A stretch of DNA of 64,000 nt from Lucifuga dentata (lineage: Eukaryota; Chordata; Actinopteri; Ophidiiformes; Bythitidae), in the NCBI GenBank assembly GCA_014773175.1, contig VXCM01003458.1, positions 1-64,000 of the forward strand. Direction: 5' to 3'. Under the pieces are notes generated by a model. That model saw only the letters and a program-made list of their open reading frames with translations. It did not search any database and was not told the DNA's origin. Shown in pieces: positions 36,421-62,988 of this stretch. The position numbers and the translations under genes are program-made. How positions within the stretch are numbered: position 1 is the stretch's first letter; the number at the start of each line of letters is the position of its first letter.

Positions 36421-39400
36421 CTGACGGTTACCATGGAAACAGCGCCCCCTGCTGTCCGCCTCGACGCTTTACATTAAATCCTCTGCTGCTGTTATAACAA
36501 AGGAGCAGAGGCAACAAAGCTGAGGCAGGAAACAAAAGGAGAGCACGCTGCCCTTTGTTCCAGCTGTAATGTGGCTGCCTGTGCTGAAGCTGCTCTTTAA
36601 ACACAAACAAACAGTATTTAGTTCATATTTTTATCTTACATAGAACAAAATTCCTACTTACATCTTTTATGATCTTATTCATAAAAGAATTCATAAACCC
36701 AATCTTGTATAACCTGTGATGAACTTTTAAGCTATTACCTTATATATGAATTTTAAAAGAAACACTGTTTACTGATCATTTTTTCCGCTAAAGTATTTAA
36801 TTTTAATGTGTTATACATTATCAATATTTTATGCGTTTATTCTGATGTGACCCTGTGATATGTATATTTTCTTCTTTATGGTTTGGTTCCTTGCTATCAG
36901 ATTACAAAAAACAACAAAAAAAGTCTTGAAAAGGAACTTTTAAGATGATATATTGCAGCATTTCCCTCAAACACTGTATTATTTAAAAAAAAAAAAATTA
37001 AAAACACATTACTGCTATAGTGTGATAGCAGATAAAATTTAGATGAATAATCCAGATTTTATCTGTAACACCATCTAATGTTCCTCGATATCATTAATCT
37101 TTCTATATTCCTCCCTGTTCTATATCACTATATCATAAGCTATACTAAGCCCTCCTCGCCCCCAAACAAACCACTGTTGACGCATGATGATAGCATAAAT
37201 CCTCTGATATGCTGAAATAATCTCAGCTCTCACTTTGACACATGACAGAATGTGTTTATAGAATAAAAGCCATGCGTGAGGAAGGAGTTAGAAAAGATTA
37301 ATCATGTGACTGATGCCTGTGAGTTTAGGAACACATGGTTTCCACATAGTTTTCATGATTCAGCAGCTCAGGATACATAAATGTACTATAATAATGCAAA
37401 TACTTTCATTTTTCAAAGTTTGGTGATGCAGGAAAAGTTTTTCTTGAAGAAAAAAAAAAAAAGCTCCTGAAGTATAGGGAGTGATGCATTTTATGCATCT
37501 AGTGTGTGTGGAGTAAAAAGAAAAGAAATAAAATAAAATAAACAATAAGAAAACAGTGCTACCTGCAGAAATTAAATCTACATTAACAGAAAACCTGAAG
37601 GAGGATGCTACTGATGTGTTACAGATGTTACAGTCCCCTTCAAACTGCTTGATTGACATTAGCTCCATTTAAATACATGGAGACAAAATCCAAAAGTGAG
37701 AATCTTATAACTTATCACTTAAATTATACACAATTAAAATCAAAGATGTAAAAAAAAAAAAAANTTAAAAAAAAAAAAAAGTCGCTCACACACAGATACA
37801 CACACACACACACACACTGAGGATCAGCAGGGATAATCCTTAGAAAGAGCTTTCAGGATGCAAATAGCAGCTCTAACAAAATGATTTATTCTCTGATGAA
37901 CCACTAGAGGGCGATGTAAGTTTGTGCAAAAAAAAAAAAAAAAAAANAAAAAAAAAAAAAAAAAAAACCTTCCAATGCAAAACTTCAGTGATTTCAATTT
38001 CTCACTGGCTAAAAACAGCTGGAATTAAACAACAAAACCTTTATTGCGATGCTTGTTTGTCAAGGTTTGTAACAAAAACACAATGGAACAAAATTTTAAA
38101 TTATATTCTGAGTTATGTTTTTTTTTTTACCTATTCAGCAAAAATAAATAAATAAATAAATAAATAAAAAATTCCAGCAATAAACTGAATACAGCTGCAG
38201 TTAAATTAATAGATTACTAGTAACTCATACAGTTTATGTATGATACAACAACATAAAGCTTAAAATATGACTGACAATTATTTTGGTTAAATTATTACTG
38301 CTGAAACAAAGTAGGTGGTGCTTATCAGTAACACAAATAAATGAGACAGGACATATTGATGAAGAGGAGTCAAACGAAAGATTCCCTTTCCTGTCCTCCC
38401 ATCAGAAAGGGCAAGAAGGGATGAAGGGAGATGTGCGGAGAAGAAAGAGGAGTGAGGGAGGAGAAAAGAGTAAGAGATCTCTCCTCTGCTGCTAACAGAA
38501 ACCTTTTTTTTTTTTTTTTNTTTTTTTTTTTTTTTTAGATCTCTGCTTTGCTGATTCACCAAAGTCTCAGCATCTATACATAGTTCCACATCGGACTTCA
38601 TCTTCTCAACTTGAGCTGTTAATACGAGCGCGCGTGCACACACACACACACACACACACACGTGCACACACTCAGTGACTCCTCTTAATCTGAACTAATA
38701 CTTTCACTAGTTCCGTCCGCCTCCTGCTCTGTGGATGAAGGAGTTTTAGAAGCAAAAAAAAAAATAAAAAAAATAAAAAAATAAGACGACTAAGACTTTT
38801 ATTTTATTCTGTTCCTTATATTTATATGATTTCTTCTTATTTTCTGTTTTACATCCTCCTTTAATGTTATATTGTTTTTATGTCTGTAATTTGTCTGCTT
38901 TCACACCTATTGCAGGCCATTCGAGGAGAGGGAATCTCTCTTTGAATTGCCTCTCCTGAGGTTTCTTCCATTTTTTTTCTGATATAAGGTTTTTTTAGGG
39001 ACTTTTTCCTCGTCTTCTGAGATGGTAGCAACTTGACAATGAATAAAGGAGAACTAAATGTAGACTTGTAGACTTTTACATCTAGTTTACTTTTCTACTA
39101 ATCCCTTTGTCTATTATATATATTATATAGTTATAGTTATATATTATTATATAATATTATTATTATTACTACTAATATTACTAATTATTAATATTATTAG
39201 TATTATAGTTATTATATACAGTAACTATATCGCTTAGAGATGACTTTGTTTCATATTATTTCATCCTCATAAAAGTGTAATTTTACCCTCAGAATACGAC
39301 TTTACTCTCAAAATACTGATTTTGTTCTCAGCAAGTAAACTCACAGAAAAACTGTCCAAATAAAAGAATCCAATCCTGGAAAATAACACTCCTGATTTCC

Positions 39401-40967
39401 CGTTGCAGTGTTCGCCCTTATCCTGCGATGTGATTGGGCAGTCAGCGGTGTGACATCATCACGCTGTCGTCGTCGGCCACGTGGAGCTGAGTAACGACTC
39501 GGATGTGAGAGATGTACCTCGCCGCCTTGTGAAAGATTCGCTTCAAATCCTTTGGCTCGCTGAGTGTGAGGCTGTGGCTGAGAGGAGGAGAGAGGTAACG
39601 AGGAGGAAGAGTAGAGGAGGAAGGAGAGAGGGAAAGGGTTACGGACTCCTTAGAAGGAATTTGAAATTGAATAGCAAGTCTGGATGCATAAACAGAAAAC
39701 TACAGTAACAAGGTGCAGCGAGATACGGAATCCCTACAACCTAAATGTGATAAATAACATAGACACTTTCCATCATCAATTTTGTTTTTGGAACTTGTAA
39801 AGTAGAAGAACTGAGTTTGTCAGTATCATCAACAAATCAAAATGAAAATAAAGTTATTATTTTAGTGTGAATTAATGAAAAGTACCCCAAACTCCAGCCT
39901 GAACTGCCTCCAGATCTGCATGCACTTGCGTCTTGATTTGAAGCAAAACTCTCTGAGTTTAAATCCTACAGCATGCAAGAAATTTACTCATCACAGAAAG
40001 TGTTTTGGTGCGTGGAAATTGATGTAAAGTTTTAATTTTTCACACATGCAGCATGGATATTAACAACAAATTAAGCAAATATATCCTGAGTGTCACAGTT
40101 TGTGTATATAAAGAGAAACCATTCACGCCACGGCTCCACATTTGAGCAGCTACTTTTACACAGACCACCTGTGGCCAAAACTACGGAAGCTTGATGGTGA
40201 CATTTGTGAAAAAATGAATAAAATAATGCGTGGACATTACTGACTAAGCGTGGGGACGAGATACATAAATAATGACCACAAAATACTTAAAGCGCAGCCA
40301 CAGGTTATTACTAACAACTTAATTATAAACATAACGCCACCCTGGACGGATTATCATGACCACGGGACACAAAGTCGCCATGGGCCCCTATGTACACATG
40401 CAAATAATACACACGTGTCATGTGCCCTCCCCAAGCACACAGAGTTTGGTTGCACAATAGCACAGAACAATCCATAATCACACAGCATGTATTACTTTGA
40501 AATTATATTCGTTATTTTGATATGTTAGCATCCAGGTTATCTTCAGATGGCAGTGTGCTAACAGTAACGTCACTTCCACCTGTTTTTTGATGAAAAATGT
40601 TGAAATAGAAGGTATTTGTTGTAGCAAAGCGGCATTTTTAGTTTCTTTTTCTTTTTTGAGTTTACGCTTTGCCGACCCGCTGGACGCGTTTCTCCATGTT
40701 GACAGCGAAACTGACATTTGACCTTTAGCCTACGTCATTAAGTGATTTAGCAATGGCTAATTTGTAAAACATTCAAACAATTTCATAATCATATTACATT
40801 TTCAAAATCACATTTACTCCAATATTTGAAAAACAAAAATACTTTACACACTAAAAAAAGGGAAAAAAAAAAAGAATAATAAATCTTAAGGCCTAGGGTT
40901 CCTATTGGCTCCAGGACACGTGCCCACTTTGCCCATTTGGTAATCTGTCTATGATGCCACTATAGCT
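36421..40967. other. Intergenic, mostly AT-rich
   Basis: No gene recognised. N joins in poly-A/T occur at 37,764, 37,947 and 38,520; a CA tract lies at 38,637-38,661. A short promoter-like, CpG-containing patch at 39,400-39,560 stands out. Confidence 0.5.
39400..39560. promoter_or_regulatory. Promoter-like patch
   Basis: In otherwise AT-rich DNA this stretch contains an inverted CCAAT box (GATTGG), an ATF/CRE-like TGACATCA and an E-box CACGTG, plus several CpGs. No gene is attached to it, so it may be an enhancer or chance. Confidence 0.2.
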
Positions 40968-41265
40968 TAGCTAGCCACCTCTTCAAATTGATTGCGCACT
41001 TGTTCTGAACTTTACGGTAACATTTTCACAACAGCTGGAAGCTGCTGGGAAAACTGAAAGTCATTTTTGAAAAGTGACATACTATTATGGCCCATAAATA
41101 TTTGCAATTCACCTATAATGTCTTTTTTTCTGAAACACTTTATTGTTGCTTGTGAGGAAGTGTAACACACTCGCACACGATGGCTTCCAACAGCCGCTAG
41201 CTGTTTCAAAGCGGTTACCGTAAAGTTCAGAACAAGCGCGTAATCAATTTGTAGGTGCGGCTAAC
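40968..41265. mobile_element. MITE-like inverted-repeat element
   Basis: The left arm (AAATTGATTGCGCACTTG, then TTCTGAACTTTACGGTAAC) and the right arm (GTTACCGTAAAGTTCAGAA, then CAAGCGCGTAATCAATTT) are close inverse copies of about 50 bp around a 190-bp spacer. No coding sequence. The superfamily is not determined. Confidence 0.65.
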
Positions 41266-41393
41266 TAGCCCATTTAGCTTCATATTCATAAAGTCGTTCC
41301 CACACATTAATAACTTGTGGCCATGCTTTCAGGATCTCAAGCCATGATTTAATTATAAGGCATTAGTATTCTTGGCCATGCTTCATTTACGTA

Positions 41394-41403
41394 TTTATTT
41401 ATT
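41394..41403 (-). terminator. gucy2f: Candidate gucy2f poly(A) signals
   Basis: Two overlapping AATAAA hexamers on the minus strand about 190 bases beyond the stop codon, the first candidates downstream. Confidence 0.4.
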
Positions 41404-41587
41404 TGTAATGTTACCGCCTGGGCTCCATACAAAACGCCTCCAAATTTTGAACAAGTTGTGTTCAAGATGCAAGTCAGTGCAAATGAAGTACAGTGACATT
41501 CAGGCTAATAAATCCCCAAACTACAACGATCCAACTTGCCAACCAAGCAAGTAATGTTATACATTCTTTAGAATACATAACACTACC

Positions 41588-54773
<13,186 letters not shown>

Positions 54774-54954
54774 AGAAGCGCTCAGAGGAATCTGCTTCCC
54801 TGGAATGAAAGATTTTAAGAAATGTCAGGTTAAATGTAATTTTTTTTAATTTCACACAACTATAACATGGAATTTTAATGGGAATCTATGTCATGCACAC
54901 GTGTTATTAGGCACTTTAGACTGAGAGATTGTACCTGGCTCTTAAGCAACAACG

Positions 54955-54998
54955 GGATTATCTGCTGTGATCCTCATACCTGTAAGGTATGTTAATCC
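54955..54998. promoter_or_regulatory. gucy2f: Paired CRX/OTX-type motifs upstream of gucy2f
   Basis: GGATTA at 54,955-54,960 and TAATCC at 54,993-54,998 are core CRX/OTX binding motifs in opposite orientations, about 180-225 bp upstream of the predicted start codon. CRX drives photoreceptor genes, so the placement is sensible, but six-base motifs occur often by chance. Confidence 0.35.
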
Positions 54999-55112
54999 TC
55001 ATGTCAATATCTTACAAGTATTTAACCTGGTGGCCTAAAATAAATCTTAAATCTTAGCGTCTTCAACCGTAAAATTATAAGACATTACAATGGGAATAGG
55101 ATGAAAAACTGC

Positions 55113-55515
55113 TTAAAGGACCATACTGGTGATTTTGCATGTTTGAGCCCAATAAATACTACCCACATACATGTTAAGTTACTTTTCACAAAACATACTA
55201 CTGGAGTGGTAAATATTACAGTTGTTTTTCCTACCTTCCGGACTGCCATTGATTTCACTTCATTCAAATACGCTGTTAAAATCGGCTTGTAGAGAATTGA
55301 AACACGCTTGATATAAGTAATCCATCAACATGCTGTTATTATTTTTTTGTCGAAGTTACCCGATTTGCTCGGTCCAACGCGGAGCTACACAAAAGAAAGT
55401 GTACGTATGTCTCCGCCAGAGAATATAGTCCCAGGAGAAAAGACTGTTTAAAATTAAAACGACCGTGCTGTCTACAATTGTACATAAGTGGCAGCAGATG
55501 AAACATTGAATTTTA

Positions 55516-55558
<43 letters not shown>

Positions 55559-55719
55559 ACCTGAACAATTGATTGTGGAAAAATTAGGCAAAATAACACA
55601 AACACTAAAAACAGTTTTATGTTTGAGAAAATGATTGGAAGTAATGTAACATGGATGCAGGTAGCGGGTTATTTATGGGACTCACTCAAACATGCAAAAT
55701 CACCAGTGTGGTCCTTTAA
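55113..55719 (-). mobile_element. TTAA-type MITE, subfamily B, upstream of gucy2f
   Basis: Complete ends TTAAAGGACCATACTGG and AGTGTGGTCCTTTAA. A (GT)n tract has expanded inside it at 55,519-55,558. Confidence 0.78.
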
Positions 55720-56599
55720 ATCTTGGATTTTGGTGATTTGTTTTGCCCACTGAGGGATGAATAGATTTTTAAAGCATTTGGCCTCTAAATATGAGTGTTT
55801 CTTCTTAAAACTGAAAAATTTTGGCAGGTGCAGCATGTCTCAGCATCTGACAGCAGCAGTAAATTATTCAGGGCATTCTGCAAGTTCAGTCATGTAAGAA
55901 ATATAATTCTGTTTAAACTCTGTTTCTAACAAACTGGAGGAAATTCAGATAAAATTGTGTAAATCATGATATTTTCAAACTAAAAACTAAATTTTACAGA
56001 CTTGCAAATCTCCTGCATCAAATAGTTTTTAATTGATGTATTAGTTTTAGTTTTAAATGTATTTAACTTATGAATTTAGCTATTAATTTGAATCTTCCTT
56101 GTGAAAAATTAATAATAACATAATTTTTTAGAAAGGAGCTTCCTACCATGCATCGTTGAGATGGACGGGTCCTTGTTCTCTCAAAGGCAAATCTTCCCAA
56201 AAACCCACAGAGATCTGTACTTTAATCATCTGCATGACGTCTTCATTTATTTAAAACCAAAAAGCCACAAAACGTCCTGTTAACTCTTCACATCAAGGAA
56301 CTAAAATGATGTAACAACACCAAGAAGCAGTTTTTAGCTCTTCAGGTTAGAAGTAGATTTGTAGTCATTGTGCACGTTTGTAAGCATCAGTGCACATCCA
56401 TGCACGTATGAGATAATCTACAGTACAGTAAGTGTGTGACATGCCATGTCAGATTATATCAAAGCCAATCCAGGCCGCTGCAGCTATAATCCCACTGGTT
56501 AAACTGGCTAACAAGACAATGATGGCGATGATGATCATTGTTATCATTATCAATCGTATAACTGCTAAGATCCATAAACTATTATTATTAGCGGTATAG
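55720..56599. other. Intergenic, nothing recognised
   Basis: Plain AT-rich sequence without an exon-like segment or transposon end. Confidence 0.5.
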
Positions 56600-57324
56600 T
56601 GCTGTGTTCCAGTTAAAGTGGAATGTCAGAATTTCCCAGTTGAAAATTCTGACATTCAAGGGTTCCAGCATCCACAATGCCAAGTATAAATGAAGAAATA
56701 ATGGCTAAACATCAGTGAATACTATATTAAAAAAAATAAAGTTAGTAATAAATACTTTTTTTTTTTTACTTTATTTTTGCTGTTTTTCAGCAGAAGAACA
56801 AATAAATCAAATAATGACAGACAGGGCCATCATGAGTAAAATGCAAAAAGACAGAAAAGTAAAGGGGAATTGGTCACATTACAATATGAAGGTCAGCAGG
56901 TCTTGTATCATGACTGTCCTTTAAGTTCTAAAGGTCCTTATGATACACAACTTTGGGTAGAATACTTTAGGGAGGAAGGATCTTCCACTCATTTATAACC
57001 AAAGGTCCGTTTTGTTTCTTCTACAGAAAGAGATAAAACAAAGTTCCTCAAAACAAATACATACATAAAAGGATCATTTCACATTTAAATATATAATATC
57101 CAGTTTTGCCAACATTTTCCAAATTTTGCAGTTTCAAGTCTCAGAACGAAGGTGAATTGTTCCATAGCATAAATTTCCTTAACTATTTCTATCCATTCAA
57201 GGATTGTTGGAGAGTTTTTGCTCAACCATTTCCTGGATAAATACTAACTTTATGAAAAGTTATAGGACTGTTTGGTTGGATTGTATTTTTCTGCTCACTG
57301 AGTGCATATCGATTACTTATGTTA
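56600..57324. mobile_element. Eroded second copy of the 41,852 MITE family
   Basis: Shares GTGTTCCAGTTAAAGTGGAA, then AATACTATATTAAA and TAGTAATAAATAC, and further on GACTGTTTGGTTGGATTGT with the copy in the gucy2f intron. Unrelated sequence lies between these blocks, so it is interrupted. Confidence 0.5.
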
Positions 57325-57422
57325 CCATTATGTTTTGGAAAATGGTTGTCAGTAACGTGATTATATATACGGGTAGTATTTCTTCGGCTCAAACATGCAA
57401 AATCACCGGTATGCTCCTTTAA
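57325..57422 (+). mobile_element. Right-end fragment of a TTAA-type MITE
   Basis: Reads AAATGGTTGTCAGTAACGTG, then GGCTCAAACATGCAAAATC and CGGTATGCTCCTTTAA; only the right 100 bp remain. Confidence 0.65.
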
Positions 57423-57579
57423 GATGAGAACCCCCACAGGACAGTCTCTGTTGCTAGAATGCTGGATCATGCTGAATTTCACCTCATATTACACAGCACT
57501 TTCTCATTTGACCGCTAGAGGGCAGCACATGTACAGAATTCAGCCATGTCTTTTTTTTCCTCCCATCAACTTTATTAAC

Positions 57580-58461
57580 AAGACTTTGAATGACAGAAAA
57601 AAAATATATACAAAAGACAAACTCAGGTGTTATAATAATGAACTGCAACAGTCATATAAGAAAGTCTCAAGAATTTATCAAAGAAGGATTAATAAGAAAA
57701 AATAATTAAGCAAAAATAAATAAGTGATAAGGATTAAAAGAAACTATACATCAGGAACTGAACTGAAGTTAGGGGCTGGCATGAAATATTTCATCATGGC
57801 AGGACAGTAATAAAAGGTATCTGCAGTTATTCTGAAGCTTTAGAGAATTCAAAAGACATTCAATTTCTAACAAAAAAAAGTGTACGAGACAGCGGGGAGA
57901 GTTACAGAATTTACATTTTTCAATATAAAATTTTGCCATCAAAATGAAAAAAAACTTACAATGAACTAAAATTGTTCTTTATGTTGGAAAAAAATTCAAT
58001 ATTTTTTACACTTAAAATTGCGAGATTTTTTTTAAATATATATATTTTTATTGAATATTTCTACAATTAACAATACAAACCAAACACATCACATGAAAAA
58101 CAAAAAACACAGAGACACAGACAGAAACCGTCCAGTCAACCATAGTCCAACCCCCACCTAACCCCCCAACAAATAACAAAAGAGAGAAACGAAAGAAAAG
58201 AAACCCAAAAAAATCATTTGTCCTGCATTCCCTCCCTTTCTAGAGACTTCCATTCCAAAAATATTGTCCTTTCATGAATATGTTGTAGGTTTCTGCTGGG
58301 AGGTAATCCAGGAAAGGCCTCCATAGCTCAAAAACACCTGATTATTGCCTTTAAGTGCAGAGCTGATCCTTTCATGGAGAACATACTAAAAATTTCTTTA
58401 AGTCACAAAGCAACAGTTAATCTATTTCAAAAAAATATATTTTCCTGCCAGAAGTAACAAC
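57580..58461. other. Intergenic, possible old retroelement remains
   Basis: AT- and A-rich DNA with text such as TTTCTGCTGGGAGGTAATCC that resembles a retroelement 3' region, but no coding motif confirms it. Confidence 0.3.
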
Positions 58462-59250
58462 CAGTGGTGTGCAGTCAGGGCCAGCAAAGCCTTCTCTGCC
58501 AGCCTAGAGATTGTCAGAATCATCAAATTATGTTATTATAATTTAATATATATTTTATTAATGCTAGATGTATTTTACAAAGTTCGCTCCCATCAGTTTT
58601 GCTATTAACATCATTTCATTGCTACTCTCTCCCTCTGTTTCGCTGCTTCCAGTGCAGCTCATAGAAATTAGAGCTTTTATCCAATCAGATTTTCCCCCTG
58701 TGCTGTCTCTGGGTAAAAAAATCTAGCCTGAGGCCTTCAGAATCTCCAGTGAATCTCCTCTGCTATTCAAGCAAATGGGAAGATGTTGTTGATTGTCATA
58801 TATTTTAACCAATCAGATTTCGAGTTTGCCGTGTTGGGCGTGTTCTTTTACACACCAGGGCCTTCTAGCTAGCCTTGGTCTACGTCATCAGAGTATAGCA
58901 TTATGCTAACAGCTAAACAGCCTGCAGAAATTCATTAGGAGGAGAAGAGAGCCGGCTAGCTTAGCTAACTCAAGTAAGCTAGCTAGCATGTAACGGAGCA
59001 TTAATGTTTATTTAAACTTACTTTCTTGACGTTTAGATTTTTAGATATAGTGCTTTAGAGTTTTTGTTTAGATTTTTACTTAGTCCTGTTGTTTTTTAAT
59101 GCACAACGCCTGAAGGAGGAGAAGAAATGGATTAACTGACAATGCTTTTTTTTACATTTTGGAACTGAAACACACCGATAATGTCCAGCATGTCGCTAAA
59201 CTCTTCCTAAAGACAGAAAGGAGGATGGACTTTGTCTTCAGATGATGAGC
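58462..59250. mobile_element. Probable non-autonomous hAT element, left end
   Basis: Starts CAGTGGTGTGCAGTCAGGGC, a terminus style of fish hAT elements, followed by CAGCAAAGCCTTCTCTGCC. I did not find the matching right end, so the extent is a guess. Confidence 0.4.
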
Positions 59251-59888
59251 AGCTTTGGTAAGTCTGATGGATTTTTATGTGGCTGGAATCTGTGGAGAAG
59301 CCTGTTGAATCTGATTGTGTTATTTGTGTTTTACAGCATTTTTGCTTACTTGCTGGTCGTATGAGTAAATGTGATGGTTGTTGTGAGTTTGTTCTTGTTT
59401 CTTTGGTAATGACACTGATTTAGGCTATGCCATGTTTATATGTGATGCAGCATCCTGTCATAATGTGTAATAATGCTACATCCTATTCATGTCTCTGCAG
59501 TTAGTGTGTTGTAACTGTCATAGATGTTGATCCTCGTGTTAAATCACTTTATTCCACTAGATAAAGGTTCTGTCACTGTGAATATGGGCTGGTTACGTCT
59601 AATAACAGCAGCATATAGCCCTAGTATCATGGTGAGGTTATTAGAAGGTGGTTTAATTGCAGCAGGATAGCTCTGAAGGCCTAGGTGTAAAATACACTTA
59701 TCCAAGTTATCCAATAATTTATGTTTGAGAGAAGGAAGTGACACCTCCCTAGAGGGTAGACTACGAGAAGAGGCCAGGATCTGCCAGAGATATTAATAGA
59801 ACTGAAAATATGGATTGCGAGATCTCACCACAGCTTTTGCATAATATTACAATGAAAGAAAAGATGAGATTACAAAAGTCAGTCATAA

Positions 59889-59926
<38 letters not shown>

Positions 59927-60427
59927 TAATCTGGCATCACGGTCCAAACTTCCTGGAAGCCTTTTGGACTGACATACTTCCTGCCCTCTGGGTCTCATTC
60001 AGCGCTGCTCATAAAGTTATGAGGCGTTGCACAATGTGGCAGAAAGTCGACGTCATCATTGGAGGCCTGATGAGGGCTGATGGATTTAAGCTGATTGTTA
60101 TTTCTTCTCTTTTCGTTGGATGTCTCTCCTTTTGGGATTTTTGCTCTGTTGTTGTTTTAGTGCAGAAAGTTTCCAAGAAAAGGTTTCCCTCCGGTGTCAA
60201 AGTATCCATATTTTTAAGAAATTTAAACACTTCCCAGATGATTATACAGTGTCCTTTTCTAGTTTTCTAGTGTATTTTGCTAAATTTTACCTTTTTTTCC
60301 TGTTTTTTTTTTTTTTTTTTNTTTTTTTTTTTTTTTTTCTCTGATTTTCAGTTTAAAATGCTATTGTGTGTTACTACCAGAGGAAACTTAACCAGACATT
60401 TTGGATAACAAAGTTGTATTTATTTTA

Positions 60428-60466
<39 letters not shown>

Positions 60467-60589
60467 AGTCTCTAACTCTGTTTTTTTCTCTCTACTTTCT
60501 CTCTCTCTCTCTCTCTCTTTCTCTATTTCTTCCTGTCTGTCATTCTCTCTCTGGCTCTCTGTCTTCTATGTCTCTCTCTTTTTTCTCTA

Positions 60590-60628
<39 letters not shown>

Positions 60629-60888
60629 CTCCCTGTCACTCTCTCTGGCTCTCTGTCTGTCTCTCTCTCTCTTTGTCAATCTCTCACTCTGTCTTTTTCT
60701 CTCCATTCTTTCTCAATTCAATTTCAGTTCAATTCAAAGGCTTTTTTGGCATGAAAGTTTAAACCAAGAACAATTTTGCCAAAGCATCAAGACAAATTCA
60801 TAAAAAATATTAAAAAATGATGACATTCTCTTTCTTCATCTCTCTGTCTCTGTCTCTCTGGCAGTCGTCTTCACTCTGTCTTTTTCTG

Positions 60889-60919
<31 letters not shown>

Positions 60920-61472
60920 CAATCTGACTCGACCAATGTTAACACTATGCCAGAGCCAAAACAAACAGTTCCAGATGTGAACTTCTGACCTTCCAGATGA
61001 ATCTTCTGTCTCCATTAACGTTGACACACACACACACACGTTTACACCCGCGTGGCTTCAACCCCTTCAAAACGCATACAGAATATTTTGCCTTTTTAAT
61101 TTTTTCAGTATTATGTATTAATGTAGAAGTTGTGACCAGATGATGGAGAGAATAAATGTAAAAATTCCCGTTATTCTCCTCCTTGCCTGTTTGCTTGGAC
61201 CCTGAGTCAGAAATCTGCTGGTTTCTGTCCACCTGAGCTCCTTCCATTAACCCTACGCAGTCTCAAAGTATTTTTCAAGAAAATTCTTCCCTCTTGAAAG
61301 AATCTGAAAGAATTTAGCAAAAAAGTCTAAAATCAATGACAAAAAGGTTGTCAATTTTTCACTTGATTCTAAGCTATTCTAGAAAATGAAAGAAAGTCTC
61401 CAAAAATCAGCAAGCAGCATGTCAATGTGACTTCAGACTCCAGAGGGCTAATCCTTTAAAAAAAAAAAAAAN

Positions 61473-61503
<31 letters not shown>

Positions 61504-61520
61504 TTAGCTGCATGCCCCAA
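59251..61520. other. Intergenic with long CT and GT tracts
   Basis: A (GT)n tract at 59,889-59,925, poly-T around the N at 60,321, extended (CT)n/(TCTG)n DNA at 60,427-60,710 and 60,838-60,920, and (CA)n at 61,473-61,500. No gene recognised. Confidence 0.55.
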
Positions 61521-61524
61521 AATG

Positions 61525-61570
61525 TTTGGGCTCTGACGACTTGCTAAATCACCGGTATTGCCCTTTAAGA
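61525..61570 (+). mobile_element. Terminal fragment of a TTAA-type MITE
   Basis: Reads TTTGGGCTCTGACGACTTGC, then AAATCACCGGTATTGCCCTT and TAA, a decayed right terminal repeat. Confidence 0.4.
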
Positions 61571-62895
61571 GAATAAATAAGTCTTACACCGACAAGACGA
61601 GATTTTCCATCCATCGTTCGGTGTTTCTAGATCGGACGTTTTAGCATTTTGTTTTTCAGTCTGCCACAGTTCATTTTGACCCTACAGAAGCAGGCTTACT
61701 TTATGTATGTATGTATTTATTTATTTATATTTAATTAAAAGGGACCATGTACAGTGTTAAACATAAAAGTTGCCATTTGATGTATTTTTATCTGCGGTGC
61801 CTTGGGTTCAACTGTGGGTTAGTATACCATCCACACGGTCTCCTTATAGCCAGGTGATGACAGTCCCTAATGTACGGCGACTCTTTAAAAAAAAAAAAAA
61901 AAAAAANAAAAAAAAAAAAAAAAAAAACCTCTTTGAATTGACAATAAGCTCTTTCCCCTCCAAACGGCACTTATCTTTATAAAACGGCCACTTAACGGTC
62001 ACCGATGGAGGCCCCTCATTCCCAAGACTGACCGGCACCACGGGGATGCGGAGGTGGAGGGGCAGGAGGAGGCCCAAAATAAGATTTCACATTCCATCAG
62101 CANACCACGGGGATGCGGAGGTGGAGGGGCAGGAGGAGGCCCAAAATAAGATTTCACATTCCATCAGCAGGAGGTTAAAGGTCATAGGTCACAGTGGCTC
62201 AGTATGGTTATGATGCATCGCAGCAATTGTCATTTAAATCACCACTTTAGGTTATTTTTAGGGGATTCCAGATTTTGATGTAATTGCAGCCAGTTTCACG
62301 TGACTCATGTTGAAATATCATTTCTTGAAGTCTTTTTTTTTTTTTTTTTNTTTTTTTTTTTTTTTTGCTGGCTCCACCTCAGTCTGCAGATACGCCTTAT
62401 CTGATCAGACCTGCAATTTGACCACGTATCAAAGGGAATGCAGCGAAACGTCTGCAGCACAGATCTCAAGATTATTTAGGCTAATAGAAGGTAAGCTGGA
62501 CAAAAAATAGCAGGATGAAATCATGAAGCAGCACAAAGACATGCGTGCTTCAGGAGGGGAAAAGACTTCTATGTAGGTTGGAAACATGTTTGTGAACTCG
62601 GAGATTTCCTCTTTCCTGTCAGATGTTTGTAATGTAGATAAATATGTCAGCATGACTCATTTTTCTTTTTTTTTTTGACATAGTAGGGAAAGCAAATAAA
62701 AATGACATGTAACAAGGTGATAAATGATAGTTACATATGAACACCGATTACATGTGTTGAGTAGAGAAAGCTGAGCAAGAGAACAGGTGGGTGAACTTAC
62801 CCATAAAGTTAAAAAAAAAAATAGAAGAGAGCAAAAGAGAGAAAAGACATACAACACTTCAAAAGCAATAATGACTAAACCATTAAAAATATAGG

Positions 62896-62931
<36 letters not shown>

Positions 62932-62951
62932 NAAACCATTAAAAATATAGG

Positions 62952-62988
<37 letters not shown>

